Below, piece by piece: positions 17,371 through 26,305 of a DNA stretch of 64,000 nucleotides (within the stretch, counting starts at the first letter, position 1; every line of letters begins with the position of its first letter). The DNA is from Paenibacillus cremeus. GTDB taxonomy: Bacteria > Bacillota > Bacilli > Paenibacillales > NBRC-103111. The position numbers and the translations under genes are program-made. The DNA lies in the NCBI RefSeq assembly GCF_007786445.1, contig NZ_VNJI01000009.1, positions 62,001 through 126,000 on the forward strand, read 5' to 3'. The notes beneath the pieces were generated by a model. It was not told the origin of the DNA. It saw only the letters and a program-made list of their open reading frames with translations, and did no database searches.

Positions 17371-19122
17371 TTATAATGAAGCCTCGAGCAAATGCGCCTC
17401 CAGCTGCTGGCGCTCGAACTGCTCTTTGTACCAGCCGCCGAACAGCATGAGCTGCTCATGCGTCCCTTCCTCGGCAATGCGGCCGTCTTCGAGCACGATG
17501 ATCCAATCGGCGTGCATGACCGCGGAGAGCCGGTGGGTGGCGATGAGCGTCGTTTTGCCGGCGCGTTCGGCGCGGATATGCCCGAGGATTGCACTTTCCG
17601 TACGGGCGTCCACGGCGGAGAGCGAATCGTCGAGCATAAGAATCTCCGGATCGATCAGCAGCGCCCGGGCGATGCTCACCCGCTGCTTTTGACCACCGGA
17701 GAGCATGACGCCGTTCTCGCCGACGATTGTCTGCAGCCCGTCCGGGAGCTGCTTCACGTCCTCCGTGAACGAGGCCATCTCGATCACCCGGCTGATCGCT
17801 TCCGGCGAAGCGTCCGGCCGCCCGAGCGCAATGTTGTCGCGCACGGTCTTGGAGAGCAGCAGATGCTCCTGCGGCACGTAGCCGATCCACCCGCGGATGC
17901 GCTCTGTCGCCAGCTGCTCCACCGGCACATCCGACAGCCGGACGCTGCCCGGCGCCACGGGATAGAAGCGGAGCAGCTGCTTGAGCAGCGTGCTCTTGCC
18001 GCCGCCGGTACGCCCGACGATGCCCAGCGTCTGCCCGCGCTCCAAGCGGAGCGAGACACCGCTCAGGCTGTCGCTTGTTGCACCCGGATAGCGGAACGTC
18101 AGCTCGCGCAGCTCGATCGATTCCGGCCTTGCCAGCTCCACGGGCTTCGCCGGGTCCTGCACATCGGCCTGCTGCTCGAAGCTGCGGGACAGCCGGTCGA
18201 CCGAAGCCGTTCCGCGCTGCAGCACGTTGATGAACTCGCCGAAGGAGATCATCGGCCAAATCAACATGCCGAGGTAAATATTGAACGAGACGAGCTGCCC
18301 CAGTGTAATTTCATTGTGAAAGACCAGATTCGCGCCGTAGCCGATGCCGATCACATAGCTCATGCCGACGATCACCGAGATCGTAGGATGAAACAACGCG
18401 TTGATCGCCGAGACACGCACGTTCTTCTCCATCACATCGCGGGTGACGCGGTCGAACGCCGCCAGATCGTGATCCTCCTGCACATACGAGCGAATGACGC
18501 GCATCCCGGAGATCGACTCCAGCGCTTGATCGTTCATGCGACCGAAGGACGCCTGCGCCGCCACAAACCGCTTGCGCGTCTGCTTGCCCAGCACGCTGAT
18601 CAGCACGGTGAGCAGCGGCAGCGGGATTAAGGCGGCCAGCATCAGCTTCCAGCTAATCAGCGAAATCATGGTGATCAGCACGACCGCGATGCCGACCACT
18701 GTAGTGACCAGCGTCATGACGCCGTAGCCGGACGTTTGGCCAATCGCCAGCACATCGTTGGTAGCCAGCGCCATCAGCTCACCGGTCGTATTTTTTTGAA
18801 AAAAGGATGGCGTCATCCGCGTCAAATGCTGCAGTAGTCTGCCACGCAGCAGCTTTTCCAGCAGCACGGAGTTGCCGAACAGCGTCGTGATCCACACGTA
18901 AATCATGCCGTACATCGCAACCGCTAGACAGACCAGCAGCAGCACTGCGTGCCGAAGACCTTCCGCCGTCAGCGACCCGGTGCGAATTTCGTCAATGACA
19001 CCTCCGATCATTTTGGGCGGAATAATATTTAAGATGCTTACCGTGGCCATCAGCACGATCGCTAGCAGATACCGGCCCCAGCGTTCGCGAAAAAACCACG
19101 ATAAACGAGCTATAAATGACAT
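17371..19122 (-). CDS. yheI: ABC exporter half-transporter, BmrC/YheI-like
   Basis: A 583-aa half-transporter: six membrane helices (about residues 15-310) and a C-terminal nucleotide-binding domain with Walker A GRTGGGKST and signature LSGGQKQ. Walker B reads ILMLDDSLSAVD, so the catalytic Glu is Asp. This is the degenerate site of a heterodimeric exporter and matches BmrC, while the partner keeps Glu. The ATG at 19122 follows AAAGGAG at 10 nt; the frame opens 24 nt further upstream at the site itself. A 12-bp palindrome lies at 19145-19156, just before the gene. Confidence 0.9.
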   Translation of the reverse strand: MSFIARLSWFFRERWGRYLLAIVLMATVSILNIIPPKMIGGVIDEIRTGSLTAEGLRHAVLLLVCLAVAMYGMIYVWITTLFGNSVLLEKLLRGRLLQHLTRMTPSFFQKNTTGELMALATNDVLAIGQTSGYGVMTLVTTVVGIAVVLITMISLISWKLMLAALIPLPLLTVLISVLGKQTRKRFVAAQASFGRMNDQALESISGMRVIRSYVQEDHDLAAFDRVTRDVMEKNVRVSAINALFHPTISVIVGMSYVIGIGYGANLVFHNEITLGQLVSFNIYLGMLIWPMISFGEFINVLQRGTASVDRLSRSFEQQADVQDPAKPVELARPESIELRELTFRYPGATSDSLSGVSLRLERGQTLGIVGRTGGGKSTLLKQLLRFYPVAPGSVRLSDVPVEQLATERIRGWIGYVPQEHLLLSKTVRDNIALGRPDASPEAISRVIEMASFTEDVKQLPDGLQTIVGENGVMLSGGQKQRVSIARALLIDPEILMLDDSLSAVDARTESAILGHIRAERAGKTTLIATHRLSAVMHADWIIVLEDGRIAEEGTHEQLMLFGGWYKEQFERQQLEAHLLEASL

Positions 19123-19144
19123 TGCGGTTGTCTCTCCTTTCAGC

Positions 19145-19156
19145 ATCCCATGGGAT
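19145..19156. promoter_or_regulatory. 12-bp palindrome in the exporter leader
   Basis: ATCCCATGGGAT, a perfect inverted repeat about 23 nt before the start codon of the exporter operon. A candidate operator; no regulator gene is adjacent. Confidence 0.3.
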
Positions 19157-19236
19157 ATCCACTAGAATACCATATTTTGGTGCATTGAGCATCGGCAAGT
19201 AACATTTTAACGATGTGGTCCGACTCACCATAGCCC

Positions 19237-19266
19237 TTGACATGAAAAATCGCAATATGGTATATA
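19237..19266 (+). promoter_or_regulatory. SigA promoter of htpG
   Basis: TTGACA, 18-nt spacer, TATATA (or GTATAT at 17 nt). The predicted start of transcription falls at or just before the CIRCE element. Confidence 0.7.
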
Positions 19267-19276
19267 AAAGGAAGAA

Positions 19277-19303
19277 TTAGCACTCATCAATTAAGAGTGC
19301 TAA
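19277..19303. promoter_or_regulatory. CIRCE element (HrcA operator)
   Basis: Perfect 9-9-9 CIRCE: TTAGCACTC, a 9-nt spacer, GAGTGCTAA. It lies directly downstream of the htpG promoter and 22 nt before the ATG, the right place for repression by HrcA and relief by heat through GroEL titration. In B. subtilis CIRCE is known for dnaK and groE operons, not htpG. Confidence 0.92.
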
Positions 19304-19325
19304 ACAATCGAGAGGAGCTAGGTTC

Positions 19326-21206
19326 ATGGCAAAGAAAGAGTTTAAAGCAGAGTCCAAGCGGCTACTGGAAATGATGATTAATTCCATTTATACGCAGCGG
19401 GAAATCTTTTTAAGAGAACTGATCTCCAATGCGAGCGATGCCATCGACAAAATTTACTATAAAGCGCTCACCGACAATGGGCTGGTGTTCAATAAAGAAG
19501 ACTACTATATTAAAGTGACGGCGGATAAAGCGAACCGGACGCTGACCCTTTCCGATACCGGGATTGGGATGACGAAGGAAGAGCTCGAGAACAACCTCGG
19601 GGTCATCGCCAAAAGCGGTTCCCTGGCGTTCAAGAAAGAGAATGAAGCGAAGGATGGCCACAACATTATTGGGCAATTCGGCGTAGGCTTCTACTCCGCT
19701 TTTATGGTGGCAGATGTCGTTACCGTGATCAGTAAGGCGCTCGGCAGCGACGAGGCTTACAAGTGGGAATCCGAAGGTGCGGATGGCTACACGATCGAGC
19801 CTTGCGAGAAAGCAAGCGTAGGTACGGAGATCACCCTGCAGATCAAAGCGAACACCGAAGACGATCAATACGATGAATTCCTCGAAGAATACCGCCTTAA
19901 GGCGATCATCAAGAAATATTCGGACTTCATCCGCTACCCGATCAAGATGGAAGTCACCTCCCGCAAGCCGAAGGAAGGCAGCGAGAATGAGTTCGAGGAA
20001 GTGCAGGAAGAGCAAACCGTCAACAGCATGGTGCCGATCTGGCGTAAAAACAAAAACGAGCTGACAGCAGAGGATTACGAGAACTTCTACTACGAGAAGC
20101 GCTACGGCTTCGACAAGCCGCTCAAGCATATTCATATCAGCGCGGATGGCGCGGTCGTCTACAATGCGATTTTGTTCATCCCGGAAAATACGCCATACGA
20201 TTATTACACCCGCGAGTTCGAAAAAGGACTTGAGCTCTACTCCAACGGCGTGCTGATCATGGACAAATGCGCCGATCTGCTGCCGGATTACTTCAGCTTC
20301 GTCAAAGGGATGGTCGACTCCGAGGATTTGTCGCTTAACATCTCCCGCGAGCTGCTGCAGCATGACCGCCAACTGAAGCTCATCGCCAAGAACATTAAGA
20401 ATAAAATCAAAAGCCAGCTGCAAAGCCTGCTGAAGGACGAGCGCGAGGGGTATGACAAGTTCTACCAAGCGTTTGGCCGTCAGTTAAAATATGGTGTCTA
20501 CGCCGACTATGGCATGAACAAAGAGGATCTGCAGGATCTCCTCATGTTCTACTCCTCGACGGAGAAGAAGCTCGTGACCTTGGACGAATACGTGTCGCGC
20601 ATGAAGGAAGACCAAAAGTACATTTACTACGCTTCCGGAGAAAGCAACGCCCGCATCGAGAAGCTGCCGCAAACGGAGCTCGTGGCGGACAAGGGCTATG
20701 AAATCCTGTACTTCACAGACGAAATCGACGAGTTCGCCATCAAAATGCTGATGAAATATAAGGAGAAGGAATTCAAATCCGTCTCTAGCGGCGACCTGGG
20801 CATCGAAGCGGAGGACAAGGATCAGGCATCGGAGAATGATGAAGCGGCGAATAAGGAATTGTTCGACTACATGGCGGGTCTCTTGAACGGCAAAGTGACC
20901 AAGGTGAAAGCGTCCAAGCGGCTCAAGTCCCATCCGGTCTGCCTGTCCACGGAAGGCGAAGTCACGATCGAGATGGAAAAGATTTTGAAGGCGATGCCGA
21001 ACAGCGGAGACGTCAAAGCGGACAAGGTGCTCGAGATCAACGTGAACCATGAAGTGTACCGCTCCCTTAAGGACGCGCTGAGCAAGGATAAAGAGAAGCT
21101 TACGCTCTACACCCACCTGCTGTACAACCAAGCGCTTCTCATCGAAGGCTTGCCGATCAGCGATCCGGTTGAATTTACGAACGATATTTGCAAGATCATG
21201 GTGTAA
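19326..21206 (+). CDS. htpG: molecular chaperone HtpG (Hsp90)
   Basis: A 626-aa bacterial Hsp90. The N-terminal GHKL ATPase domain shows [13 protein letters not shown] (about residues 30-42), [11 protein letters not shown] (about 78-88) and [13 protein letters not shown] (about 117-129). The middle domain carries the arginine of [13 protein letters not shown] (about 335-347), and the C-terminal third is the dimerisation domain. It helps fold or protect client proteins under stress in the cytosol. GAGGAG precedes the ATG. The promoter carries a perfect CIRCE, so induction by heat through HrcA is expected. Closed by a strong bidirectional terminator. Confidence 0.97.
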   Translation: MAKKEFKAESKRLLEMMINSIYTQREIFLRELISNASDAIDKIYYKALTDNGLVFNKEDYYIKVTADKANRTLTLSDTGIGMTKEELENNLGVIAKSGSLAFKKENEAKDGHNIIGQFGVGFYSAFMVADVVTVISKALGSDEAYKWESEGADGYTIEPCEKASVGTEITLQIKANTEDDQYDEFLEEYRLKAIIKKYSDFIRYPIKMEVTSRKPKEGSENEFEEVQEEQTVNSMVPIWRKNKNELTAEDYENFYYEKRYGFDKPLKHIHISADGAVVYNAILFIPENTPYDYYTREFEKGLELYSNGVLIMDKCADLLPDYFSFVKGMVDSEDLSLNISRELLQHDRQLKLIAKNIKNKIKSQLQSLLKDEREGYDKFYQAFGRQLKYGVYADYGMNKEDLQDLLMFYSSTEKKLVTLDEYVSRMKEDQKYIYYASGESNARIEKLPQTELVADKGYEILYFTDEIDEFAIKMLMKYKEKEFKSVSSGDLGIEAEDKDQASENDEAANKELFDYMAGLLNGKVTKVKASKRLKSHPVCLSTEGEVTIEMEKILKAMPNSGDVKADKVLEINVNHEVYRSLKDALSKDKEKLTLYTHLLYNQALLIEGLPISDPVEFTNDICKIMV

Positions 21207-21226
21207 AATAGGCTCCCGAAATCGAC

Positions 21227-21270
21227 AAAACCCGCCGCTGGCTTGAAGTCCAGTGCGGGTTTTGTTTTTG
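21227..21270 (+). terminator. terminator between htpG and the DUF554 gene
   Basis: AAAACCCGC and GCGGGTTTT arms with an inner CTGG/CCAG pairing, followed by GTTTTTG. Works for both convergent genes. Confidence 0.85.
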
Positions 21271-21296
21271 TTTGCGATGACTTGCGTTGGCTCGGA

Positions 21297-22058
21297 CTAC
21301 TGTCCCGCCCACCACAAGGCAAGATGCTTCACGAGCGGCACGGCCACTGCGGCTACGGCCAGCGAGGGGAGCAGGTTGGCGACGTTGATTTTGCGAATCT
21401 CCAGCATGTTGACGCCGATTCCCATGATCAGAATGCCGCCGACCGCCGTCAGCTGCACGATGATTTCGTCGAGCATCGCTTTATCGATCAGCGAGGCGAT
21501 CCCGGAGGAGGCCAGCGCAATAATTCCTTGATACAAAAACACCGGCACCGACGAAAACAGCACCCCAACCCCCATCGTGGAGGCAAAAATAATCGCCGTG
21601 AAGCCGTCCAGCATCGATTTCGTGTACAGCACCACATGATCGCCGCGCAAGCCGCTGTCCATCGCGCCAAGAATCGCCATCGCTCCCACGCAGTAGATCA
21701 GCGTCGTGTTGACGAAGCCGACGGCGATGCCGCCCTGCTTCGATTCGCTGCTTCCCCTTCCGCCCTTGAAGCGCTTCATTCCCGCCTGCACACCGCGTTC
21801 CAGCTGCGCGCCGAGACGCTCAAGCCCTTTTTCCACGTTTATCAACTCACCGAGCACTCCTCCCACCACCAAGCTGCCGACGATGAGCAGGAAATTCCCC
21901 GACTTCAGCGCCATCGACAAGCCCAGCGCCACGAGCGCCATCCCGATGCCCTGCATCACTGTATTTCTGACGCTGTCGCTCATCCGCTGCAAAAAGAGGC
22001 CCAGCAGGCCTCCTAAGATGATGGCAGCGGCGTTCACGATCGTTCCCCATAAAGCCAC
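21297..22058 (-). CDS. DUF554 family membrane protein (YdfK/YqgA-like)
   Basis: A 253-aa integral membrane protein with about seven hydrophobic segments and conserved glycines. The N-terminus (GTIVNAAAIILGGLLGLFL), GFVNTTLIYCVGAMAILG (about residues 113-130) and the C-terminal GIGVNMLEIRKINVANLLP are typical of DUF554. A charged loop at about 75-110 divides two halves. Members look like small-molecule transporters, but no substrate is established. Single gene, convergent with htpG. Confidence 0.85.
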   Translation of the reverse strand: MALWGTIVNAAAIILGGLLGLFLQRMSDSVRNTVMQGIGMALVALGLSMALKSGNFLLIVGSLVVGGVLGELINVEKGLERLGAQLERGVQAGMKRFKGGRGSSESKQGGIAVGFVNTTLIYCVGAMAILGAMDSGLRGDHVVLYTKSMLDGFTAIIFASTMGVGVLFSSVPVFLYQGIIALASSGIASLIDKAMLDEIIVQLTAVGGILIMGIGVNMLEIRKINVANLLPSLAVAAVAVPLVKHLALWWAGQ

Positions 22059-22227
22059 TACGCTACATTCCCTTCTAAGCTGTGTTTGGATCGATTTCTT
22101 ACCCGGTTCATCATACCGCGAAAATAAGCCTCTGACAATGCCGCTCGCTTGCCCGCCGGTTTCATACTTCCGCGCAAAGCGGGCATACTAACGTGCGAAT
22201 CCATCATGAAGGAGTGTTTTGGCAATT

Positions 22228-22491
22228 ATGGCAGAGAACAAGGATATGCGGCCGGTCTCCGGAGAAGAAGTCGAAACCGACGGCATCTACGAGAACGAAT
22301 GGGGCCGGGAGGAAACGCTGAAGCGCGGAGACGAATTCCCCTTCGACCCGGTGATGGGACAAACGGAGTGGAGCCTGGCCAGTCTGGCGCTGGAAAGTCA
22401 GGAGGATCGCATGTACAAAGATACGAAAGCGAACACCGACAAACGCATGCATTTGGACGAGACAACCCGGAGTCCGAAAACCGGGAGATAA
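22228..22491 (+). CDS. small acidic conserved hypothetical protein
   Basis: An 87-aa soluble protein without signal peptide or membrane segment. The core DGIYENEWGREETLKRGDEFPFDP (residues about 16-39, shown here in part) reads like a small folded domain, with an acidic N-terminus and a Lys/Asp/Thr-rich tail. AAGGAG at 22209 is 13 nt from this ATG; a TTG at 22219 in the same frame is 4 nt away, so the start is uncertain. I do not recognise the family with certainty; the pattern is reminiscent of short YjzC-type proteins of Bacilli. It is convergent with pyk and shares its terminator. Confidence 0.6.
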   Translation: MAENKDMRPVSGEEVETDGIYENEWGREETLKRGDEFPFDPVMGQTEWSLASLALESQEDRMYKDTKANTDKRMHLDETTRSPKTGR

Positions 22492-22502
22492 GAGACACAA
22501 AC

Positions 22503-22555
22503 AAAAGCGCCTGCCCAAAGCCGTTCCCGGCCTTCATGGAGAGGCGCTTCTTTAT
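22503..22555 (-). terminator. bidirectional terminator after pyk
   Basis: AAAGCGCCT pairs with AGGCGCTTC around an inner CCG/CGG hairpin; T-rich on both strands. Lies between convergent genes. Confidence 0.7.
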
Positions 22556-22571
22556 TGATTGGCGGGGCGGG

Positions 22572-23987
22572 TTATACCTGCTGAATTTTGATCAAATTCG
22601 TTGTTCCCGATTTCCCTACGGGCACGCCTGCGGAGATTACTACGAGATCGCCTTCTGCGAACAGTCCGGTTTTGGCGCCGTTATCGAGGGCCGATTGGAA
22701 CATCGCATCCGTCGTTTCGACCACCGGTCCTTTCACCGGAATGACGCCCCAGACCAGGCTCATCCGACGAAGTACCTCGTCGTGCGGCGTTACGGCGATG
22801 ATCGGCGCTTTCGGCCGGTATTTGGACACCATCCGCGCTGTAAAGCCGCTCTCGGTCGGCGTGATGATCGCTTTAGCATCCAAATCGAGCGAAGCACTGA
22901 CGACGGACTGGCTGATCACCTCGGTCGTATCGGCTTTGCGCAGGGCGCTTTTGGCTGCGAGCTGCTCCTGGTATGGGATGATCGACTCGGCTTTTTCCGC
23001 GATCGCCGCCATCGTTCGCACCGACTCCACCGGGTATTTCCCTGCTGCCGTCTCGCCTGAGAGCATAATGACGTCCGTGCCATCGAGCACGGCGTTGGCC
23101 ACGTCGCTAGCCTCGGCGCGCGTCGGCCGCGGGTTGCTCTGCATCGAATCCAACATATGCGTAGCGGTGATGACTGGCTTGCCAGCCAGGTTGCACTTAT
23201 GGATCATCTGCTTTTGGATCAGCGGCACGTCCTCGACCGGAATCTCAACGCCCAAGTCGCCACGCGCCACCATCAAGCCGTCCGACACGGCCAGAATCGC
23301 ATCCAAGGCCTCGACGCCCTCTTCATTCTCAATTTTCGAAATCAGCTGAATATGTCCGGCTTTCCGGCTCTCCAGCATCTCGCGAATTTGCATAATATCT
23401 TCGGCCCGGCGCACAAACGATACCGCGATCATATCGATGTTCTCTTCAATTCCGAACAGGATATGCTGCACATCCCGCTCCGTAACCCCTGGCAGCGACG
23501 TGCGAATGCCCGGCAGGTTGACGCCTTTGCGCGGCTTAATGACTCCGCCGTTCACGATGCGGCAGTGGACCTCCGTCCCCATGACCTCCAGCACCTTCAG
23601 CTCAATAAGCCCGTCGTCGATCAAAATGCTGTTGCCCGGACGCACATCCTGCGGCAGCTCCTGGTAGGATACGGAGATGCGGCCCGCATCCCCTTCGATC
23701 CGCTCGGTCGTTAACGTCAAACGCTCGCCGGCTTTAAGCTCGTAGGACTTGTCCTTCAGCAGCCCGATGCGCACCTCCGGCCCCTTGATATCGAGCATGA
23801 TGGCAATATGCGCTCCCGTCTCTGCTGCCGCCTGCCGGATCGTCCGAATCCGTTTGCGCTGCTCTTCTACGTCGCCGTGTGCCAAATTCAATCGGGCTAC
23901 GTTCATCCCCGCGCCGATCAGCTCCTTCAACACTTCCACACTTTCACATGAGGGTCCCATTGTACAGATGATTTTCGTTTTTCGCAT
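22572..23987 (-). CDS. pyk: pyruvate kinase
   Basis: A 471-aa glycolytic enzyme converting phosphoenolpyruvate and ADP to pyruvate and ATP. It starts MRKTKIICTMGPS and has the active-site Lys/Glu in ISKIENEEGVEALDAI (about residues 217-232) and the MVARGDLGVEIP loop (about 240-251). The length is that of the plain three-domain enzyme; the roughly 110-residue C-terminal extra domain (a PEP-utiliser-like swivelling domain) of B. subtilis Pyk (585 aa) is absent, and pfkA is not next to it. It may therefore be a second, paralogous pyruvate kinase. Confidence 0.93.
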   Translation of the reverse strand: MRKTKIICTMGPSCESVEVLKELIGAGMNVARLNLAHGDVEEQRKRIRTIRQAAAETGAHIAIMLDIKGPEVRIGLLKDKSYELKAGERLTLTTERIEGDAGRISVSYQELPQDVRPGNSILIDDGLIELKVLEVMGTEVHCRIVNGGVIKPRKGVNLPGIRTSLPGVTERDVQHILFGIEENIDMIAVSFVRRAEDIMQIREMLESRKAGHIQLISKIENEEGVEALDAILAVSDGLMVARGDLGVEIPVEDVPLIQKQMIHKCNLAGKPVITATHMLDSMQSNPRPTRAEASDVANAVLDGTDVIMLSGETAAGKYPVESVRTMAAIAEKAESIIPYQEQLAAKSALRKADTTEVISQSVVSASLDLDAKAIITPTESGFTARMVSKYRPKAPIIAVTPHDEVLRRMSLVWGVIPVKGPVVETTDAMFQSALDNGAKTGLFAEGDLVVISAGVPVGKSGTTNLIKIQQV

Positions 23988-24124
23988 TGGTCTACGCCTT
24001 CCCCGCTGTTGATCTTGTTATTTTATAGTGCTCATTGTAGCGCGAACCGATGAAAGTGACTATGAACTATAGTATGGTAGTTGTATTATAGTATTATCAA
24101 TGCAGATTGGAGGCGTGCAGCGAA

Positions 24125-24925
24125 ATGCTACTAAAGATCAACGCGATACGACATGACACAGGAGCGGCCCGATGGTACGAGGAGGCAGAGAAGGAAAGCG
24201 CCGCATGGACGCTCGTCGTGGTCGGCTACGGCAAGTGCGTTTACTGGATCGAAGGCGAGAAGCTGCTGCTGGAAAAAGGGGACGTCGTGCTGATCCCGGA
24301 TCATACGGGGTTTTACGGCAAGCCGATCCCATCGGTCTCGCACGAGACCTACGTCGTCACATTCACGCAGACGCGTGCGGACGGCACGGCGCCGCTGCTG
24401 CCTGTGCTGGCGGAGACCCGCTATGTCCGGCAGCGCACGGGCAAGCTCGAGCTGCTGCTCGCCCGGATGCAGACGATGGCGGAGCAGTGGACCGAGCGCG
24501 AGTCCTATTACGAGACACTTTGCCTCGCACTGCTGCTGGAGACGCTCACGCATGTGAACCGGGAGCTGGATCAGGGACGGTGGTCCTCCGTCAAATACCG
24601 GCACGCCGAGCTGATGAAAAGCTACATTCAGAATCACTACCGGGAAAAAGTGACCAAAGACGAGCTCAGCACCGTCATCGGCAAAAGCCCCAATCATACT
24701 GCTGCACTGTTCAGCGAAGTGACGGGGCAAACAATCAGCGATTATGTCAATGCGCAGCGGGTCAAGACTGCCGTGTACCTGCTCCGGCATTCTCAGCGTA
24801 CAGTCGCCGATATTGCCGATTATTTGGGCTATTGCGATGCTTCTTATTTCCACAAGGTGTTCAAGCGCATCACCGGTCAAGCGCCATCAGCATATTTGAA
24901 GGATCGGGAGACGCCGCTTCGTTAG
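24125..24925 (+). CDS. AraC family transcriptional regulator
   Basis: A 266-aa regulator. Residues 1-150 form a cupin-like sensor (VVVGYGKCVYWIEGEKLLLEKGDVVLIPD marks the jelly-roll strands). Residues 165-262 hold two helix-turn-helix motifs, ending in GYCDASYFHKVFKRITGQAPSAYLK, the AraC signature. The ATG at 24125 lies 11 nt after GGAGG; the frame opens at a TTG that overlaps this site and is unlikely. Upstream DNA (24030-24110) is AT-rich with repeated TAGTAT/ATAGTA steps that may be part of the promoter. Neighbours give no target. Confidence 0.87.
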   Translation: MLLKINAIRHDTGAARWYEEAEKESAAWTLVVVGYGKCVYWIEGEKLLLEKGDVVLIPDHTGFYGKPIPSVSHETYVVTFTQTRADGTAPLLPVLAETRYVRQRTGKLELLLARMQTMAEQWTERESYYETLCLALLLETLTHVNRELDQGRWSSVKYRHAELMKSYIQNHYREKVTKDELSTVIGKSPNHTAALFSEVTGQTISDYVNAQRVKTAVYLLRHSQRTVADIADYLGYCDASYFHKVFKRITGQAPSAYLKDRETPLR

Positions 24926-24943
24926 CATAGTTGGTGCGCTTTT

Positions 24944-25393
24944 TTAGACTTGTTGCTGATGCTGCTCCAGAATAGTTTTGATTTTCTCCAGATCCTTCTT
25001 GTTGGCTTTCCTCATCATCAACGCCATGAACGGTGCAAATAGCATCGAAAACCCTTTAGGATTGCCCCGGTTTCGCAGCGACATTCTCGTCGACTGGCCA
25101 TCCACCGATTCCCACGTGTACGTCGTTTCCATCGGAAACGGGCCTTGGGCTGTCCGCATGACCAGCTTTTCCCCCGGAACGTATTCCACGATTTCATACA
25201 CATAGGCTAGCTCCCGCCCTAGAAACTGCGCTTTAAACGCAATTTGGGAGCCGAGTGCGAGCGGCTTTGGCGTCCGCCACTCGGCGGAATCGATATTGAC
25301 ATACCAGTCAGGCGCGTGATCGGGATTGGCGGCATAGGCGGCTACTTGCTCCCGAGGGCGCTTAATGACGATGTCTGTCAGAATGTCCACCAT
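24944..25393 (-). CDS. SRPBCC family protein
   Basis: A 149-aa START/Bet v1-like protein (polyketide-cyclase/coenzyme Q-binding type). The N-terminus VDILTDIVIKRPREQVAAYAANPDHAPDWY is the usual first strand and helices, and the rest gives the curved sheet that encloses a hydrophobic ligand. GGAGG precedes the ATG. It is transcribed away from the ArsR operon; the 16-bp ArsR-type palindrome lies in the shared intergenic region, so both sides could be under the same repressor. Ligand unknown. Confidence 0.78.
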   Translation of the reverse strand: MVDILTDIVIKRPREQVAAYAANPDHAPDWYVNIDSAEWRTPKPLALGSQIAFKAQFLGRELAYVYEIVEYVPGEKLVMRTAQGPFPMETTYTWESVDGQSTRMSLRNRGNPKGFSMLFAPFMALMMRKANKKDLEKIKTILEQHQQQV

Positions 25394-25466
25394 ATCTTTT
25401 TTCCTCCCTCCCCTTTTACGAGATAAGAATATAGCAGATCTGGAGCAGGCGCAATCTTTATTTAAG

Positions 25467-25495
25467 TTGACACTTAATTAAGTGTATGCTAAATT
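25467..25495 (+). promoter_or_regulatory. SigA promoter of the arsR-SRPBCC operon
   Basis: TTGACA, 17-nt spacer, TAAATT, just before the ArsR start codon (the ATG at 25502 follows so closely that the mRNA is leaderless or nearly so). Confidence 0.6.
25470..25485. promoter_or_regulatory. palindromic operator, probably for the ArsR regulator
   Basis: ACACTTAATTAAGTGT, a perfect 16-bp inverted repeat placed between the -35 (which it overlaps) and -10 of the arsR promoter. Position and symmetry fit an autoregulatory site for a dimeric winged-helix repressor. Confidence 0.65.
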
Positions 25496-25501
25496 ATCTT
25501 C

Positions 25502-25831
25502 ATGATCGATAAAGCCATTCACGCATTAACGGAGCCTCGGCGCCGAGATATTTTGTATCTCGTCAATGATGGAGAGTTAACCTCCAGCGCCATTGCATCG
25601 CACTTTGAGATTTCCGCACCGGCGATCTCGCAGCATTTGAAAGTACTTGAAGAAGCCGGTCTCGTCGTTGTTCGGCGGGCGGGCACCAAACGATTTTATG
25701 GCATCAGGAGGGAAGGGTTTGCCGAGTTGAAGCAATACATCGAAAGCTTCTGGGATGACAGTCTGCTGCGCTTGAAGGCTGCCGCGGAGGAAGAAGAAAG
25801 GAGACAGCATGAAACCAAGTCCAAGCAGTGA
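25502..25831 (+). CDS. ArsR family transcriptional regulator
   Basis: A 109-aa winged-helix repressor. ALTEPRRRDILYLV and SAIASHFEISAPAISQHLKVLEEAGLVVVRRAGTKRFY show the full helix-turn-helix and wing. No Cys pair for metal binding is present, so it is not a classical metal sensor; it belongs to the group that is paired with SRPBCC/AHSA1 genes. Its 3' end overlaps the SRPBCC gene by 23 nt, so the two are translationally coupled. There is almost no leader before the ATG. It probably represses its own promoter through the palindrome at 25470. Confidence 0.88.
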   Translation: MIDKAIHALTEPRRRDILYLVNDGELTSSAIASHFEISAPAISQHLKVLEEAGLVVVRRAGTKRFYGIRREGFAELKQYIESFWDDSLLRLKAAAEEEERRQHETKSKQ

Positions 25832-26276
25832 ACCGATTACGAAAGAAATTTTTATTGAGGCCCGCCCGGAGACGTTATTTTCCTTCTTCACCGATCCGGA
25901 CAAGCTGGTCCGCTGGATGGGGCGCCATGTACTGCTGGAGCCGAGCATCGGCGGCAAGTACCGCATCGACGTCAATGGCAGTGACATCGCAATGGGCGAG
26001 TATAAAGAGATTATTCCCAACGAGAAGATCGTTATGACGTGGGGATGGGAAAAGTCAAAGATCGTGCCTCCGGGCTCCAGCACGGTGGAGTTCAAGCTGA
26101 CGCCCAAGGACAACGGCACGCTGTTGACGCTTACGCATTCTAACCTGCCGGCCTCGGAGGTCGCATCCCATCAGCAGGGCTGGACGCACTACATGACCCG
26201 CCTGCAGACGCTCGCGCAAGGGCAGGACCCGGGCATCGACCCTTGGTCCGAGCTGGCTATGCATGAGAACGACTAA
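25809..26276 (+). CDS. SRPBCC/AHSA1 family protein
   Basis: A 155-aa protein of the AHSA1-like SRPBCC group. ITKEIFIEARPETLFSFFTDPDKLVRWMG (residues about 9-37) and the C-terminal GWTHYMTRLQTLAQG (about 127-141) are typical. AAAGGAGA lies 4-5 nt before the ATG inside the end of arsR. Despite the name, stand-alone bacterial members are not known to stimulate Hsp90; they bind unknown small molecules. It forms an operon with arsR, the DUF1059-like gene and the broken SRPBCC copy that follows. Confidence 0.85.
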   Translation: MKPSPSSEPITKEIFIEARPETLFSFFTDPDKLVRWMGRHVLLEPSIGGKYRIDVNGSDIAMGEYKEIIPNEKIVMTWGWEKSKIVPPGSSTVEFKLTPKDNGTLLTLTHSNLPASEVASHQQGWTHYMTRLQTLAQGQDPGIDPWSELAMHEND

Positions 26277-26305
26277 TATTAATTTTAAGGAGCCTATTGA
26301 ACGAT

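Noticed and set aside
22149-23060. 303-codon plus-strand frame over the small acidic gene and pyk
   Set aside because: Runs through a terminator and antisense to pyk; mixed composition.
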